In this document: positions 25,303 through 33,066 of the stretch, piece by piece | Numbering within the stretch: position 1 is the first letter of the stretch | How the letters are laid out: the number at the start of each line of letters is the position of its first letter | Assembly: GCA_013286425.1 (NCBI GenBank) | Contig: JABDFS010000013.1 | Coordinates: forward strand, 1-45,737 | DNA from: Bacteroidota bacterium | GTDB lineage: Bacteria; Bacteroidota; Bacteroidia; Chitinophagales; Chitinophagaceae | Direction: 5' to 3' | Length of the DNA stretch: 45,737 nt | Notes under the pieces: generated by a model | Databases searched by the model: none | Told to the model about the DNA's origin: nothing | What the model saw: only the letters and a program-made list of their open reading frames with translations | Position numbers and translations under genes: made by a program

Positions 25303-26616
25303 ATGAGCAAGCAAACAAACAGCGCTTTAAAAAAAGTGCTGAAGCCTGTGCATTTATGGGCTTTGGCTGTTGGTCTTGTAATCTCCGGTGAATATTTTGG
25401 CTGGAATTATGGCTGGAGTGTTGCAGGTACAATGGGCTTTCTCATCGCAACACTTATCATCACTGTTCTGTACATTACTTTTATTTTCAGCTTTACTGAA
25501 TTAACTACAAGCATTCCGCAAGCCGGCGGTCCTTTTGATTATGCACTAAAAGCATTCGGGCCAACGGGTGGTTTAATTGCAGGTTATGCAACGCTGATAG
25601 AGTTTGTTTTTGCGCCCCCCGCCATTGCATTTGCATTGGGCAGCTATGTTCATTTTTTGCATAACGGCATTCCGGTTATGTATACTGCTGTTGCATGTTA
25701 TATTATTTTTACCATTATCAATTTATCAGGTATAAAAGAATCTGCAGTATTCAATCTTATCGTGACCATACTTGCAGTGATTGAACTTTTAGTTTTCATC
25801 GGCATTGTTTCGCCTGCATTCAAAACAGAAAATTTTATGCAGAATAATTTGCCTTTTGGTTATGCAGGAATTTTCGCAGCCATACCTTTTGCAATATGGT
25901 TTTATTTAGGCATTGAAGGTGTGGCAATGGTTGCAGAAGAAGTAACAGAGCCCAGGCGCAATATTCCCAAAGGTTATATTGCCGGCATTGCAACATTAGT
26001 GTTGCTTGCATTGGCGGTGATGATTTTTTCCGGCGGCGTTGGCAACTGGAAAAGTCTAAGCACGATCGATTATCCCTTGCCTGCATCTATAAGCATGGTG
26101 CTTGGACAAACAAATAGCTGGACAAAAATTTTTGCAGGCATTGGTTTGTTTGGTTTGATTGCTTCTTTTCACAGTTTAATAATTGGTTATTCAAGGCAAA
26201 TATTTGCTTTATCAAGAAGTGGGTTTTTGCCAGGATTTTTAAGCAGTGTGAATGCAAAATTTCAAACGCCGCATTGGGCATTAATTGCAGGAATGCTTGT
26301 TGGCCTGTTATCATTGTTCACCGGCACAACGGATAAAGTGATCATCATTTCTGCATTGGGCGCAGTAGTGATGTATTGTATCAGTATGATAAGTTTATTC
26401 AAATTAAGAAAGCAACCAACACACCAGCCTTCATTCAAAACACCTTTGTATCCATGGTTTCCGGCAATTGCATTATTGCTTTCTATCGTTTCATTGATTG
26501 CAATCATTTACTATAATTTCTTATTGAGCATTATATTTTTCGCAGGATTGGTTGTAGCATTTATTATGTTCAGGTTGTTTAATAAAAACAGTGCAACTTT
26601 AAATAACTCCCTTTAA
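25303..26616 (+). CDS. Ethanolamine permease, APC superfamily
   Basis: This 437-residue inner-membrane transporter has about twelve hydrophobic segments and belongs to the amino acid-polyamine-organocation superfamily. HLWALAVGLVISGEYFGWNYG and GYATLIEFVFAPPAIAFALGSY resemble the ethanolamine permease subgroup, and the next two genes encode ethanolamine ammonia-lyase, so uptake of ethanolamine is the best call. It lies 13 bp before eutB and 6 further bases separate eutB from eutC, so the three form an operon. Upstream is the spacer with the 11-bp array. Confidence 0.9.
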   Translation: MSKQTNSALKKVLKPVHLWALAVGLVISGEYFGWNYGWSVAGTMGFLIATLIITVLYITFIFSFTELTTSIPQAGGPFDYALKAFGPTGGLIAGYATLIEFVFAPPAIAFALGSYVHFLHNGIPVMYTAVACYIIFTIINLSGIKESAVFNLIVTILAVIELLVFIGIVSPAFKTENFMQNNLPFGYAGIFAAIPFAIWFYLGIEGVAMVAEEVTEPRRNIPKGYIAGIATLVLLALAVMIFSGGVGNWKSLSTIDYPLPASISMVLGQTNSWTKIFAGIGLFGLIASFHSLIIGYSRQIFALSRSGFLPGFLSSVNAKFQTPHWALIAGMLVGLLSLFTGTTDKVIIISALGAVVMYCISMISLFKLRKQPTHQPSFKTPLYPWFPAIALLLSIVSLIAIIYYNFLLSIIFFAGLVVAFIMFRLFNKNSATLNNSL

Positions 26617-26629
26617 GATTGGGACGGTC

Positions 26630-28006
26630 ATGTATAAATATTCTGTACATAATCATACTTACCATTTCAATGATCTTAAAACATTGATGGCAAAAGCTAC
26701 GCCATTCAGAAGCGGCGATGCGCTCGCCGGTTTAATTGCTGACAGTTATGAAGAAAGAGTGGCCGCGCAAATTTGCCTGGCTGATGTTCCTCTAAAGAAC
26801 TTTTTGAGTGAAGCAACCATTCCGTATGAAACAGATGAAATAACAAGGCTGATAATTGATACACATGATGCAGTTAATTTTAAATATATAAGCGCTTATA
26901 CAATTGGCGAATTAAGAGATTGGTTATTGAGTGATGATGCACATACAACATTGTTACAACAATTACAGTTTGCATTTACGCCTGAAATGATTGCTGCAGT
27001 AAGCAAGATCATGCGCAACCAGGATTTGATTCTTGTTGCCCAAAAATGTGAAGTAGTAACACGTTTCAGAAATACGATCGGGTTAAAAGGAAGATTTGCA
27101 GCGCGGCTTCAACCCAATCATCCGACTGATGATCCCAAAGGCATTGCAGCCAGCATAATTGATGGTTTATTGTTAGGAAGCGGCGATGCAGTCATAGGTA
27201 TTAATCCTGCAACAGATAATCCTGCACAAGCGCATTTGTTGTTGCACATGATGAATGAACTGATCCATAAATTTTCTATTCCAACGCAGGCATGCGTGCT
27301 ATCTCATATAACTACAACACTTGATCTTATAAACAAAGACGCACCGGTTGATCTCGTATTTCAATCCATCGGCGGAACAGAAAAAACAAACAAAAGTTTT
27401 GGTATTAATCTTTCTATGTTGAATGAAGCATATGAAGCTTCTTTATCATTACAACGCGGAACTGTTGGTAATAATGTTATGTATTTTGAAACAGGCCAGG
27501 GTTCATCATTATCAGCCAATGCGCATCATGGTGTTGACCAGCAAACCTGTGAAGCAAGAGCATACGCGGTTGCGAGACATTTCAAACCGCACCTGGTAAA
27601 TTCCGTTGTTGGTTTTATCGGCCCTGAATATTTGTATGATGGCAAGCAAATAACACGCGCTGCATTGGAAGATCATTTTTGCGGCAAGCTGTTGGGCCTG
27701 CCTATGGGCGTTGATGTTTGTTACACCAATCATGCAGAAGCAGACCAGGATGATATTGATAATCTTTTACTCTTACTTGGCATTGCAGGATGCAATTTTA
27801 TTATGGGTGTTCCCGGTGCAGATGATATTATGCTCAACTATCAGTCAACCTCTTTTCACGATGCATTGTTTGTGCGCAAAGCGCTTGGCTTAAAACCTGC
27901 TCCCGAATTTGAAAGCTGGCTACTGCAGCAAGGCCTTGCCGATGATGACGGAAATATGCTTCCGTCACTTACCTTGCAAAAACAATTGATGGAAAAGTTT
28001 TTATAA
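26630..28006 (+). CDS. eutB: Ethanolamine ammonia-lyase heavy chain EutB
   Basis: EutB with EutC converts ethanolamine to acetaldehyde and ammonia using adenosylcobalamin. The 458-residue length matches the family (about 453). The TIM-barrel active-site sequence is clear: RFRNTIGLKGRFAARLQPNHP, DGLLLGSGDAVIGINPATDN, FQSIGGTEKTNKSFGINLSM, YFETGQGSSLSANAHHG and GVPGADDIMLNYQSTSFHDA. The enzyme acts in the cytosol here because no microcompartment shell genes are present. Neither the reactivating factor EutA nor an aldehyde dehydrogenase is in the window, so these must be elsewhere or absent. Confidence 0.97.
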   Translation: MYKYSVHNHTYHFNDLKTLMAKATPFRSGDALAGLIADSYEERVAAQICLADVPLKNFLSEATIPYETDEITRLIIDTHDAVNFKYISAYTIGELRDWLLSDDAHTTLLQQLQFAFTPEMIAAVSKIMRNQDLILVAQKCEVVTRFRNTIGLKGRFAARLQPNHPTDDPKGIAASIIDGLLLGSGDAVIGINPATDNPAQAHLLLHMMNELIHKFSIPTQACVLSHITTTLDLINKDAPVDLVFQSIGGTEKTNKSFGINLSMLNEAYEASLSLQRGTVGNNVMYFETGQGSSLSANAHHGVDQQTCEARAYAVARHFKPHLVNSVVGFIGPEYLYDGKQITRAALEDHFCGKLLGLPMGVDVCYTNHAEADQDDIDNLLLLLGIAGCNFIMGVPGADDIMLNYQSTSFHDALFVRKALGLKPAPEFESWLLQQGLADDDGNMLPSLTLQKQLMEKFL

Positions 28007-28013
28007 CCAATGC

Positions 28014-28781
28014 ATGCAGTCAAATAAAAATATTTCAGCATCGCAATCAATAAAAAAATATACACAGGCAAGAATTGCATTGGGCAAGAAAGGTGTTTCT
28101 GTTCCGGCAAAAGAAATGTTGCAATTCAAGATGGATCATGCACATGCAAGGGATGCTGTTTTTTCCTTGTTGGAAATTGATAAATTATCAAAAGAGCTGA
28201 AGTCATTTAACCTCCCCGTTTTTCTTTTAAAGAGTAAGGCAACAGATAAACATCTTTATTTAAAACGACCTGATCTTGGAAGAAAGCTTGATGAAAATTC
28301 GATAGAACAATTATCTGTTTTGAGAGATATGCAATATGATGTTTGTATTGCAATAACGGATGGCTTATCGGCAACGGCTATAAACAATCACGCAAAAAAT
28401 ATATTGGTAGCATTAATGCCTTTATTAAACAAAGCGAATATTAAAATTGCGCCTTTGTGTTTGATTGAAAGAGGAAGAGTTGCCATTGCAGATGAAGTAT
28501 CCTCATGGATGAACGCTAAACTTTCTTTGATATTAATTGGTGAAAGGCCGGGTTTAAGTTCGCCTGATAGTTTGGGCGCGTACATAACCTATAATCCTTC
28601 TATCGGCTTGAAAGATGAACGCCGCAATTGTGTTTCCAATATAAGGCCTGAAGGTTTGAAATATAAAGAAGCAGCAAATAAAATTTTCTATCTCATTAAA
28701 GAAGCATTCAGGTTAAAGCTTTCAGGCGTTGAGTTGAAAGAAAATGATACAAATGCTTCACTAAACAACTGGCACATATAA
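28014..28781 (+). CDS. eutC: Ethanolamine ammonia-lyase light chain EutC
   Basis: This small subunit completes the adenosylcobalamin-dependent ammonia-lyase and helps bind the cofactor. At 255 residues it is shorter than the enterobacterial protein (about 295), lacking part of the N-terminal extension; this short form is usual outside enterobacteria. Family sequence includes YDVCIAITDGLSATAINNH, LILIGERPGLSSPDSLGAY and NCVSNIRPEGLKYKEA. The ATG at 28014 is eight bases after the eutB stop. An ATG at 28010 is out of frame. The gene ends the ethanolamine operon. Confidence 0.95.
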   Translation: MQSNKNISASQSIKKYTQARIALGKKGVSVPAKEMLQFKMDHAHARDAVFSLLEIDKLSKELKSFNLPVFLLKSKATDKHLYLKRPDLGRKLDENSIEQLSVLRDMQYDVCIAITDGLSATAINNHAKNILVALMPLLNKANIKIAPLCLIERGRVAIADEVSSWMNAKLSLILIGERPGLSSPDSLGAYITYNPSIGLKDERRNCVSNIRPEGLKYKEAANKIFYLIKEAFRLKLSGVELKENDTNASLNNWHI

Positions 28782-28853
28782 ATTGCTAAAGAATAAGGCT
28801 TGTAATAAAAACAATCTTCTTCCGCTTATTTTTGCAGACTAATTTTTTATTTG

Positions 28854-30068
28854 ATGCCGCAACAACTGAGCAAAGAACAACTGATTGATATCGCAAAAGA
28901 ATTTGGGACGCCGGTATACATCTATCACGCAGAAAAAATAGAAGAACAATTAAATGAACTGAACACAGCCTTTAAGAATTGTAAGGCTAAATTTTTTTAT
29001 GCTGCAAAGGCATTAACCAATATTAATATTTTAAAGCTGCTGAACAGCTTGGGCGCCGGCATCGATTGTGTTAGCATCAACGAAGTGAAGCTTGCATTGA
29101 AAGCCGGTTTTACACCTGATAAAATTTTGTTTACGCCTAACTGTGTTGACTTTGAAGAAATAGAAGCCGGCAAAGCATTGAACGTTCATCTTAACATAGA
29201 TAACATTTCTATACTGGAGCGCTTTGGCAATAAGTATGGAAATTCATATCCTGTTTGCGTTCGCTTAAACCCGCATATTATGGCGGGTGGAAATTTTAAA
29301 ATTTCAACCGGGCATATTGATAGCAAATTTGGTATTTCTATTCACCAGGTTCGTCATATTGAACGCATCATTAAATCAACCAAACTAAAAGTGAACGGCC
29401 TGCACATGCATACCGGCAGCGAAATAAAAGACACGAATGTTTTTATTGCCGGCCTTGACATTATGTTTGAAATGGCAGAGCATTTTAAGGATATAGAATT
29501 TATTGATCTGGGCAGCGGATTTAAAGTGCCTTATTACGATGATGATGTAAGAACAGATGTGCATGACCTGGGTAAAAGATTAGCCGAAGCGTTTTCAAAA
29601 TTTGAGAAAGAAAACAAACGCAAACTGGAGATATGGTTTGAGCCCGGAAAATTTTTGGTAAGTGAAGCAGGATATTTTATTGTGAAAGCAAATGTGGTAA
29701 AACAAACAACTGCCACGGTTTTTGCAGGTGTAAACAGCGGGTTCAACCATTTGATACGGCCGATGTTTTATGAAGCCTATCACCGCATAGAAAATATAAG
29801 TAACCCAAACGGTGCGGAACGCATTTATACAGTGGTTGGAAATATTTGTGAAACAGACACGTTTGCGTGGGACAGAAAACTGCATGAAGTGCGCGAAGGC
29901 GATTACCTTGTTTTTTACAATGCCGGCGCGTATGGTTTTGAAATGAGCAGTAATTTTAATTCGCGTTTGAAGCCTGCTGAAGTGTTGGTGAAAGATGGCA
30001 AAGCGCATTTAATAAGAAAGCGGGATGAGTTTGAAGATCTGTTGAAGAACCAGGTTGAAGTGTTGTAG
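28854..30068 (+). CDS. lysA: Diaminopimelate decarboxylase
   Basis: LysA makes L-lysine by PLP-dependent decarboxylation of meso-diaminopimelate, the last step of the pathway. The 404-residue protein is a fold-type III decarboxylase. KFFYAAKALTN holds the PLP lysine (about K52), GLHMHTGSEI and DLGSGFKVPY follow, and GNICETDTFAWDR holds the active-site cysteine of the partner subunit. The ATG at 28854 is preferred; TATTTTTG (28828-28835 region) upstream could be its -7 element. The nearest upstream gene is eutC, which is functionally unrelated. Confidence 0.95.
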   Translation: MPQQLSKEQLIDIAKEFGTPVYIYHAEKIEEQLNELNTAFKNCKAKFFYAAKALTNINILKLLNSLGAGIDCVSINEVKLALKAGFTPDKILFTPNCVDFEEIEAGKALNVHLNIDNISILERFGNKYGNSYPVCVRLNPHIMAGGNFKISTGHIDSKFGISIHQVRHIERIIKSTKLKVNGLHMHTGSEIKDTNVFIAGLDIMFEMAEHFKDIEFIDLGSGFKVPYYDDDVRTDVHDLGKRLAEAFSKFEKENKRKLEIWFEPGKFLVSEAGYFIVKANVVKQTTATVFAGVNSGFNHLIRPMFYEAYHRIENISNPNGAERIYTVVGNICETDTFAWDRKLHEVREGDYLVFYNAGAYGFEMSSNFNSRLKPAEVLVKDGKAHLIRKRDEFEDLLKNQVEVL

Positions 30069-30105
30069 TGGTGAATGGTCAATAGTGAGTGGTGAATGAT
30101 GAGAT
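30069..30105. repeat. GTGAATAGTG-type spacer repeat
   Basis: The stretch after lysA is built from words such as GTGAATGGTCAATAGTGAG and GGTGAATGATGAG. It resembles the kdpF-kdpA spacer (1814-1884) and directly precedes repeat copy D. Confidence 0.4.
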
Positions 30106-30117
30106 CGCTGAATAGTA

Positions 30118-30172
30118 TTGATGCAGTATAAGTGTTGCGACGCAACCGTGATGCCATCAGCACAAAAGCCGG
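30118..30172. repeat. GCGACGCAAC dispersed repeat, copy D
   Basis: This is the best-preserved copy. It has TGATGCAGTATAA, the core GTTGCGACGCAAC (30134-30146; a palindrome around a central A), then CGTGATGCCATC and AAGCCGG. It matches copy C across about 50 bp in opposite orientation. It lies between lysA and the mlaF-like gene. Confidence 0.75.
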
Positions 30173-30232
30173 CAACATAACTAAGACAAAAATTATTTCA
30201 TAATTTTTAATTTCTTTTCAAAGGACAGGCGT

Positions 30233-31072
30233 ATGATAGAAGTAAAAGACATAAAGAAAAGTTTTGGCGAAAAGACAATTCTTGATGGAATAAGCGGCGT
30301 GTTTGGCACAGGCAAATGCAACCTGATCATTGGTTCGAGCGGAAGTGGCAAAACGGTTTTTACCAAATGTATTGTTGGATTGTTTAAACCTGACCAGGGT
30401 GAAATTTTATACGATGGCAAGAACATGCTTGAAATGGATCGTGAAGAAAGAACAGCATTGCGCCAGCAAATTGGTATGTTGTTCCAGGGTTCTGCTTTGT
30501 TTGATTCGATGACGGTTGAACAGAATATTATTTTTACGCTTGATATGTTTTCTAACATGAGTTATCGCGATAAAAAGAAACGGATTGATGAAGTACTTGA
30601 ACGTGTTGAGCTGACAGGATCGAACAATAAATATCCTGCAGAAATAAGCGGCGGTATGAAGAAACGCGTGGGTATTGCAAGAGCAATCGTATTAAACCCT
30701 AAATATCTTTTTTGTGATGAACCTAATAGCGGTCTTGACCCGCAAACATCGCTGGTGATTGATAAACTTATTAAAGAAATAACGACAGAATATAACATTA
30801 CAACGCTTGTGGTTACACATGACATGAACAGCGTTATGGAGATCGGCGATCACATTGTGTATTTATACAAAGGCAAAAAAGAATGGGAAGGAAATAATAA
30901 AGAGATCATCTTTAGCAAAAGCGACCAGTTGAACGATTTTATTTTTGCTTCTGAATTTTTGCAGGGCGCAAAAGCCATCCGCATGCTTGAAGTAGAAGGA
31001 AAGATTGAAGAAGGTACAGCCGTACAGGAAGCAGAAAAGCTTATTGGCGAAAGTGAAGGGCAATCATCGTGA
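30233..31072 (+). CDS. MlaF-type ABC transporter ATPase
   Basis: This 279-residue ATPase resembles MlaF, the ATP-hydrolysing subunit of MlaFEDB-type complexes that move phospholipids between membranes. Walker A is GSSGSGKT (34-41), the Q-loop is at about Q85 (GMLFQGSALF), the signature is SGGMKKR (139-145), Walker B ends in CDEPNSGLDP (161-170) and the H-loop is in VVTHDM. The usual neighbours, an MlaE permease and an MlaD/MCE protein, are not adjacent: lysA lies upstream and rpe is convergent, overlapping by nine bases. The assignment to the Mla family is by sequence style; another importer type is possible. Confidence 0.85.
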   Translation: MIEVKDIKKSFGEKTILDGISGVFGTGKCNLIIGSSGSGKTVFTKCIVGLFKPDQGEILYDGKNMLEMDREERTALRQQIGMLFQGSALFDSMTVEQNIIFTLDMFSNMSYRDKKKRIDEVLERVELTGSNNKYPAEISGGMKKRVGIARAIVLNPKYLFCDEPNSGLDPQTSLVIDKLIKEITTEYNITTLVVTHDMNSVMEIGDHIVYLYKGKKEWEGNNKEIIFSKSDQLNDFIFASEFLQGAKAIRMLEVEGKIEEGTAVQEAEKLIGESEGQSS

Positions 31073-31717
31073 AACAGCCTTTAATTTTTGTATTGTTTCT
31101 TTTGGATCAGTGGAACTGAAAACAGTATTGCCTGCCACTAAAACGTCTGCACCGGCGTTAACTAAATCCTGTGCATTTTCAACAGTAACACCACCATCCA
31201 CTTCAATTAAAACATTCAGTTTTTTATCATCAATTAATTTGCGCAATTGCTTTACTTTTTCCAATGAATGCGGAATAAATTTTTGTGCGCCAAAGCCCGG
31301 ATTAACAGTCATAATAAGCACATGATGCAGATCGGGTAAAATATCTTCCAGTAAAAAAACAGGTGTGTGCGGATTGATGGCAACAGCGGGATTCATGCCC
31401 AGCTCTCTTATCTGCTGAATGTTGCGGTGAAGATTAGGACAGGTTTCCCAATGCACGATGATATTATCGGCACCAGCTTTTTTAAATGCAGGAACAAGAT
31501 CGCCGGGTGCTTCGATCATCAAATGCACATCGCAGATTTTCGTTGTGGCTTTGCGCACATGCTCAATAACAGGAATACCAAAACTTATGTTTGGAACAAA
31601 GCGGCCATCCATTACATCAAGATGCAGCCAGTCTGCCACACTTTCATTAATCATTTTACATTCATCTTCCAGTCTTAAAAAATTTGCCGCGAGCAATGAT
31701 GGTGCAACGATTGACAT
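31064..31717 (-). CDS. rpe: Ribulose-phosphate 3-epimerase
   Basis: Rpe interconverts D-ribulose 5-phosphate and D-xylulose 5-phosphate in the pentose phosphate pathway. The 217-residue TIM barrel has the expected length. Diagnostic sequence includes APSLLAANFLRLEDE, DWLHLDVMDGRFVPNISFG (metal histidine and catalytic aspartate), VHLMIEAP, VMTVNPGFGAQKF and LIEVDGGVTVENA (second catalytic aspartate). The gene overlaps the convergent ABC ATPase gene by nine bases and follows a TPR-lipoprotein gene on the same strand after a 127-bp spacer. Confidence 0.97.
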   Translation of the reverse strand: MSIVAPSLLAANFLRLEDECKMINESVADWLHLDVMDGRFVPNISFGIPVIEHVRKATTKICDVHLMIEAPGDLVPAFKKAGADNIIVHWETCPNLHRNIQQIRELGMNPAVAINPHTPVFLLEDILPDLHHVLIMTVNPGFGAQKFIPHSLEKVKQLRKLIDDKKLNVLIEVDGGVTVENAQDLVNAGADVLVAGNTVFSSTDPKETIQKLKAVSR

Positions 31718-31743
31718 GTTCTTGATTTAATTTATAGATTTAT

Positions 31744-31836
31744 AAATACACAATAATCAACATTCAATAATCAATGCTCAATTTATAAAATATTTCTGCT
31801 GAATATTAATTATTGAATATTGCATGTTGAGTATTT
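31744..31836. repeat. AT-rich imperfect inverted repeat (CAATAATCAA words)
   Basis: Arms built from CAATAATCAACATTCAATAA and its complement-like ATTGAATATTGCATGTTGAG could pair across about 90 bp in the spacer between the TPR-lipoprotein gene and rpe. Low-complexity wording suggests a degenerate spacer repeat. Confidence 0.4.
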
Positions 31837-31844
31837 ACGTTTGT

Positions 31845-32657
31845 TTATTCAGCTCCTAATTGTTTTAATCGTGTTTTCGCTTCATCCATCGTCGGATCAA
31901 TCTGCAGCGATTGCTTAAAAAACAATACAGCACTGTCTTTCTTACTCATCATTTCATAACAACGCGCCTGGTAATAATAGGCATCAGCATATAAGTTATT
32001 TACCGTTGATGCAAGCTGAAAAATGTTGAGTGCTTTATCATATTGCTGCCTGTCGAAATATATCAACCCTTTTTCTATGTAGGCTTCCATATAAGTATAG
32101 TGATCGGTAATGCATTCATCAAAATATTTTATAGCTTCATCACTTTTATGAATGCGCGCATAATAAACACCAACAATAAATGCACAGTTCGCATCAGCAT
32201 CTCTTCCCAAACCTAATGCTTTCACACGTGAGCAATACAAAATTGCGCGTTCATCTTTTTTCTCTGCATAAAGGTTTGCAAGTGCAAGCAAAACATCAGG
32301 AGATTCATACACACCGGCAGCTTTGCTGTAACTTTTTAAAGCAAGTAAATTATCACCCGCATCTTCTGCAATTTGACCTTGCGCAAACAACATCCCGTAA
32401 TTAAGACTGTCTTTTTCTACAATTGAATCCATTTGATCCAATGCTTCCTTATACATTTTCAAACTGTCTAATGCAAATGCATATTGAAGCCGCAAACCCG
32501 GACTGTCAGGAAATTCTTTCAACTGTTGCTGCATTTTCGCCGTAAATAATTTTAGTGCGTCCTGCTGAGATGCATCAGTTTTAGCAGTTGTGTTTTCGCT
32601 GTTGTTGCATGCAAACAAAACAGTACAAACAATAATTATAAACGGAATTATTTTCAT
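31845..32657 (-). CDS. TPR-repeat lipoprotein
   Basis: This 270-residue protein has a lipoprotein signal (FIIIVCTVLFAC, cysteine about 17) and roughly six tetratricopeptide repeats. Examples are GLRLQYAFALDSLKMYKEAL, NLLALKSYSKAAGVY, SDEAIKYFDECITD, QYDKALNIFQLAS and KDSAVLFFKQSLQIDPTMDEA. TPR solenoids bind other proteins; nothing shows the partner. The ATG at 32657 starts the signal peptide and is preceded by an exact TACATTTG -7 element with a five-base gap, so the transcript may be leaderless. An in-frame ATG seven codons upstream is less likely. Confidence 0.85.
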   Translation of the reverse strand: MKIIPFIIIVCTVLFACNNSENTTAKTDASQQDALKLFTAKMQQQLKEFPDSPGLRLQYAFALDSLKMYKEALDQMDSIVEKDSLNYGMLFAQGQIAEDAGDNLLALKSYSKAAGVYESPDVLLALANLYAEKKDERAILYCSRVKALGLGRDADANCAFIVGVYYARIHKSDEAIKYFDECITDHYTYMEAYIEKGLIYFDRQQYDKALNIFQLASTVNNLYADAYYYQARCYEMMSKKDSAVLFFKQSLQIDPTMDEAKTRLKQLGAE

Positions 32658-32662
32658 CTGCG

Positions 32663-32670
32663 CAAATGTA
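32663..32670 (-). promoter_or_regulatory. Near-leaderless -7 element of the TPR-lipoprotein gene
   Basis: On the minus strand TACATTTG matches TAnnTTTG exactly. Five bases (CGCAG) separate it from the ATG at 32657, as at mltG and glyS (six bases). Confidence 0.45.
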
Positions 32671-32770
32671 ACTTTCAAAGAATTATAGAATATTTAAAAA
32701 TGTAAACGTATGCTGTTACTTTCTTTTATCTTAAATAATTAAATTTTATTGCTCATGGCCGCATGGCCTC

Positions 32771-32876
32771 GCTCATGCAACGGCGCCGTCTGCGCTTCTT
32801 TGAAAAAATATCCTTTGGATTTTTTCAATTCCACCTACGGTGGAACCGAATCGCAGAAGGCGCCTAACGCATGAGC
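32771..32876. repeat. Cloverleaf-like nested palindrome
   Basis: An outer stem pairs GCTCATGC (32771-32778) with GCATGAGC (32869-32876), GGCGCC (32782-32787) with GGCGCC (32859-32864), TCTGCG (32789-32794) with CGCAGA (32852-32857) and TTC with GAA. Two hairpins sit inside: TGAAAAAATATCC with GGATTTTTTCA (32801-32827) and TTCCACC with GGTGGAA (32829-32845). The whole can fold as a three-way junction in DNA or RNA. Its identity is unknown; a palindromic mobile-element remnant, a recombination site or a structured RNA are possible. Confidence 0.75.
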
Positions 32877-33001
32877 TGATGAAACTCGTGTAACACTTCG
32901 CTTATTTATTTAAGAGAGACTTCTTTAAGATTGTAAATTTTATAGCCCATAATACGTTTATCTTACAATATCCGAATTATAAGTTGCTATATTTTCTGCA
33001 A

Positions 33002-33029
33002 TTGAATTGAATTACGCATTGCATCTTTG
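33002..33029 (+). promoter_or_regulatory. Candidate fabD promoter
   Basis: TTG (33002-33004), a 17-bp spacer and CATCTTTG (33022-33029) resemble the Bacteroidota TTG/TAnnTTTG promoter with one mismatch. The leader would be about 30 bases long. Confidence 0.4.
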
Positions 33030-33066
33030 TAAAAGATTTTAAATAAGTCATCCAAAAAATAATTAC

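Larger units (their letters stand above)
32658..33066. other. Divergent 409-bp spacer between TPR lipoprotein and fabD
   Basis: The spacer has promoters at both ends (32663-32670 leftward; 33002-33029 rightward) and a cloverleaf-like nested palindrome in the middle (32771-32876). A separate small palindrome, GGCCGCATGGCC, lies at 32757-32768. No ORF is credible. Confidence 0.6.

Noticed and set aside
32771-32876. Intrinsic terminator
   Set aside because: It lies upstream of both flanking genes, has no terminal T-tract after the outer stem, and contains nested hairpins.
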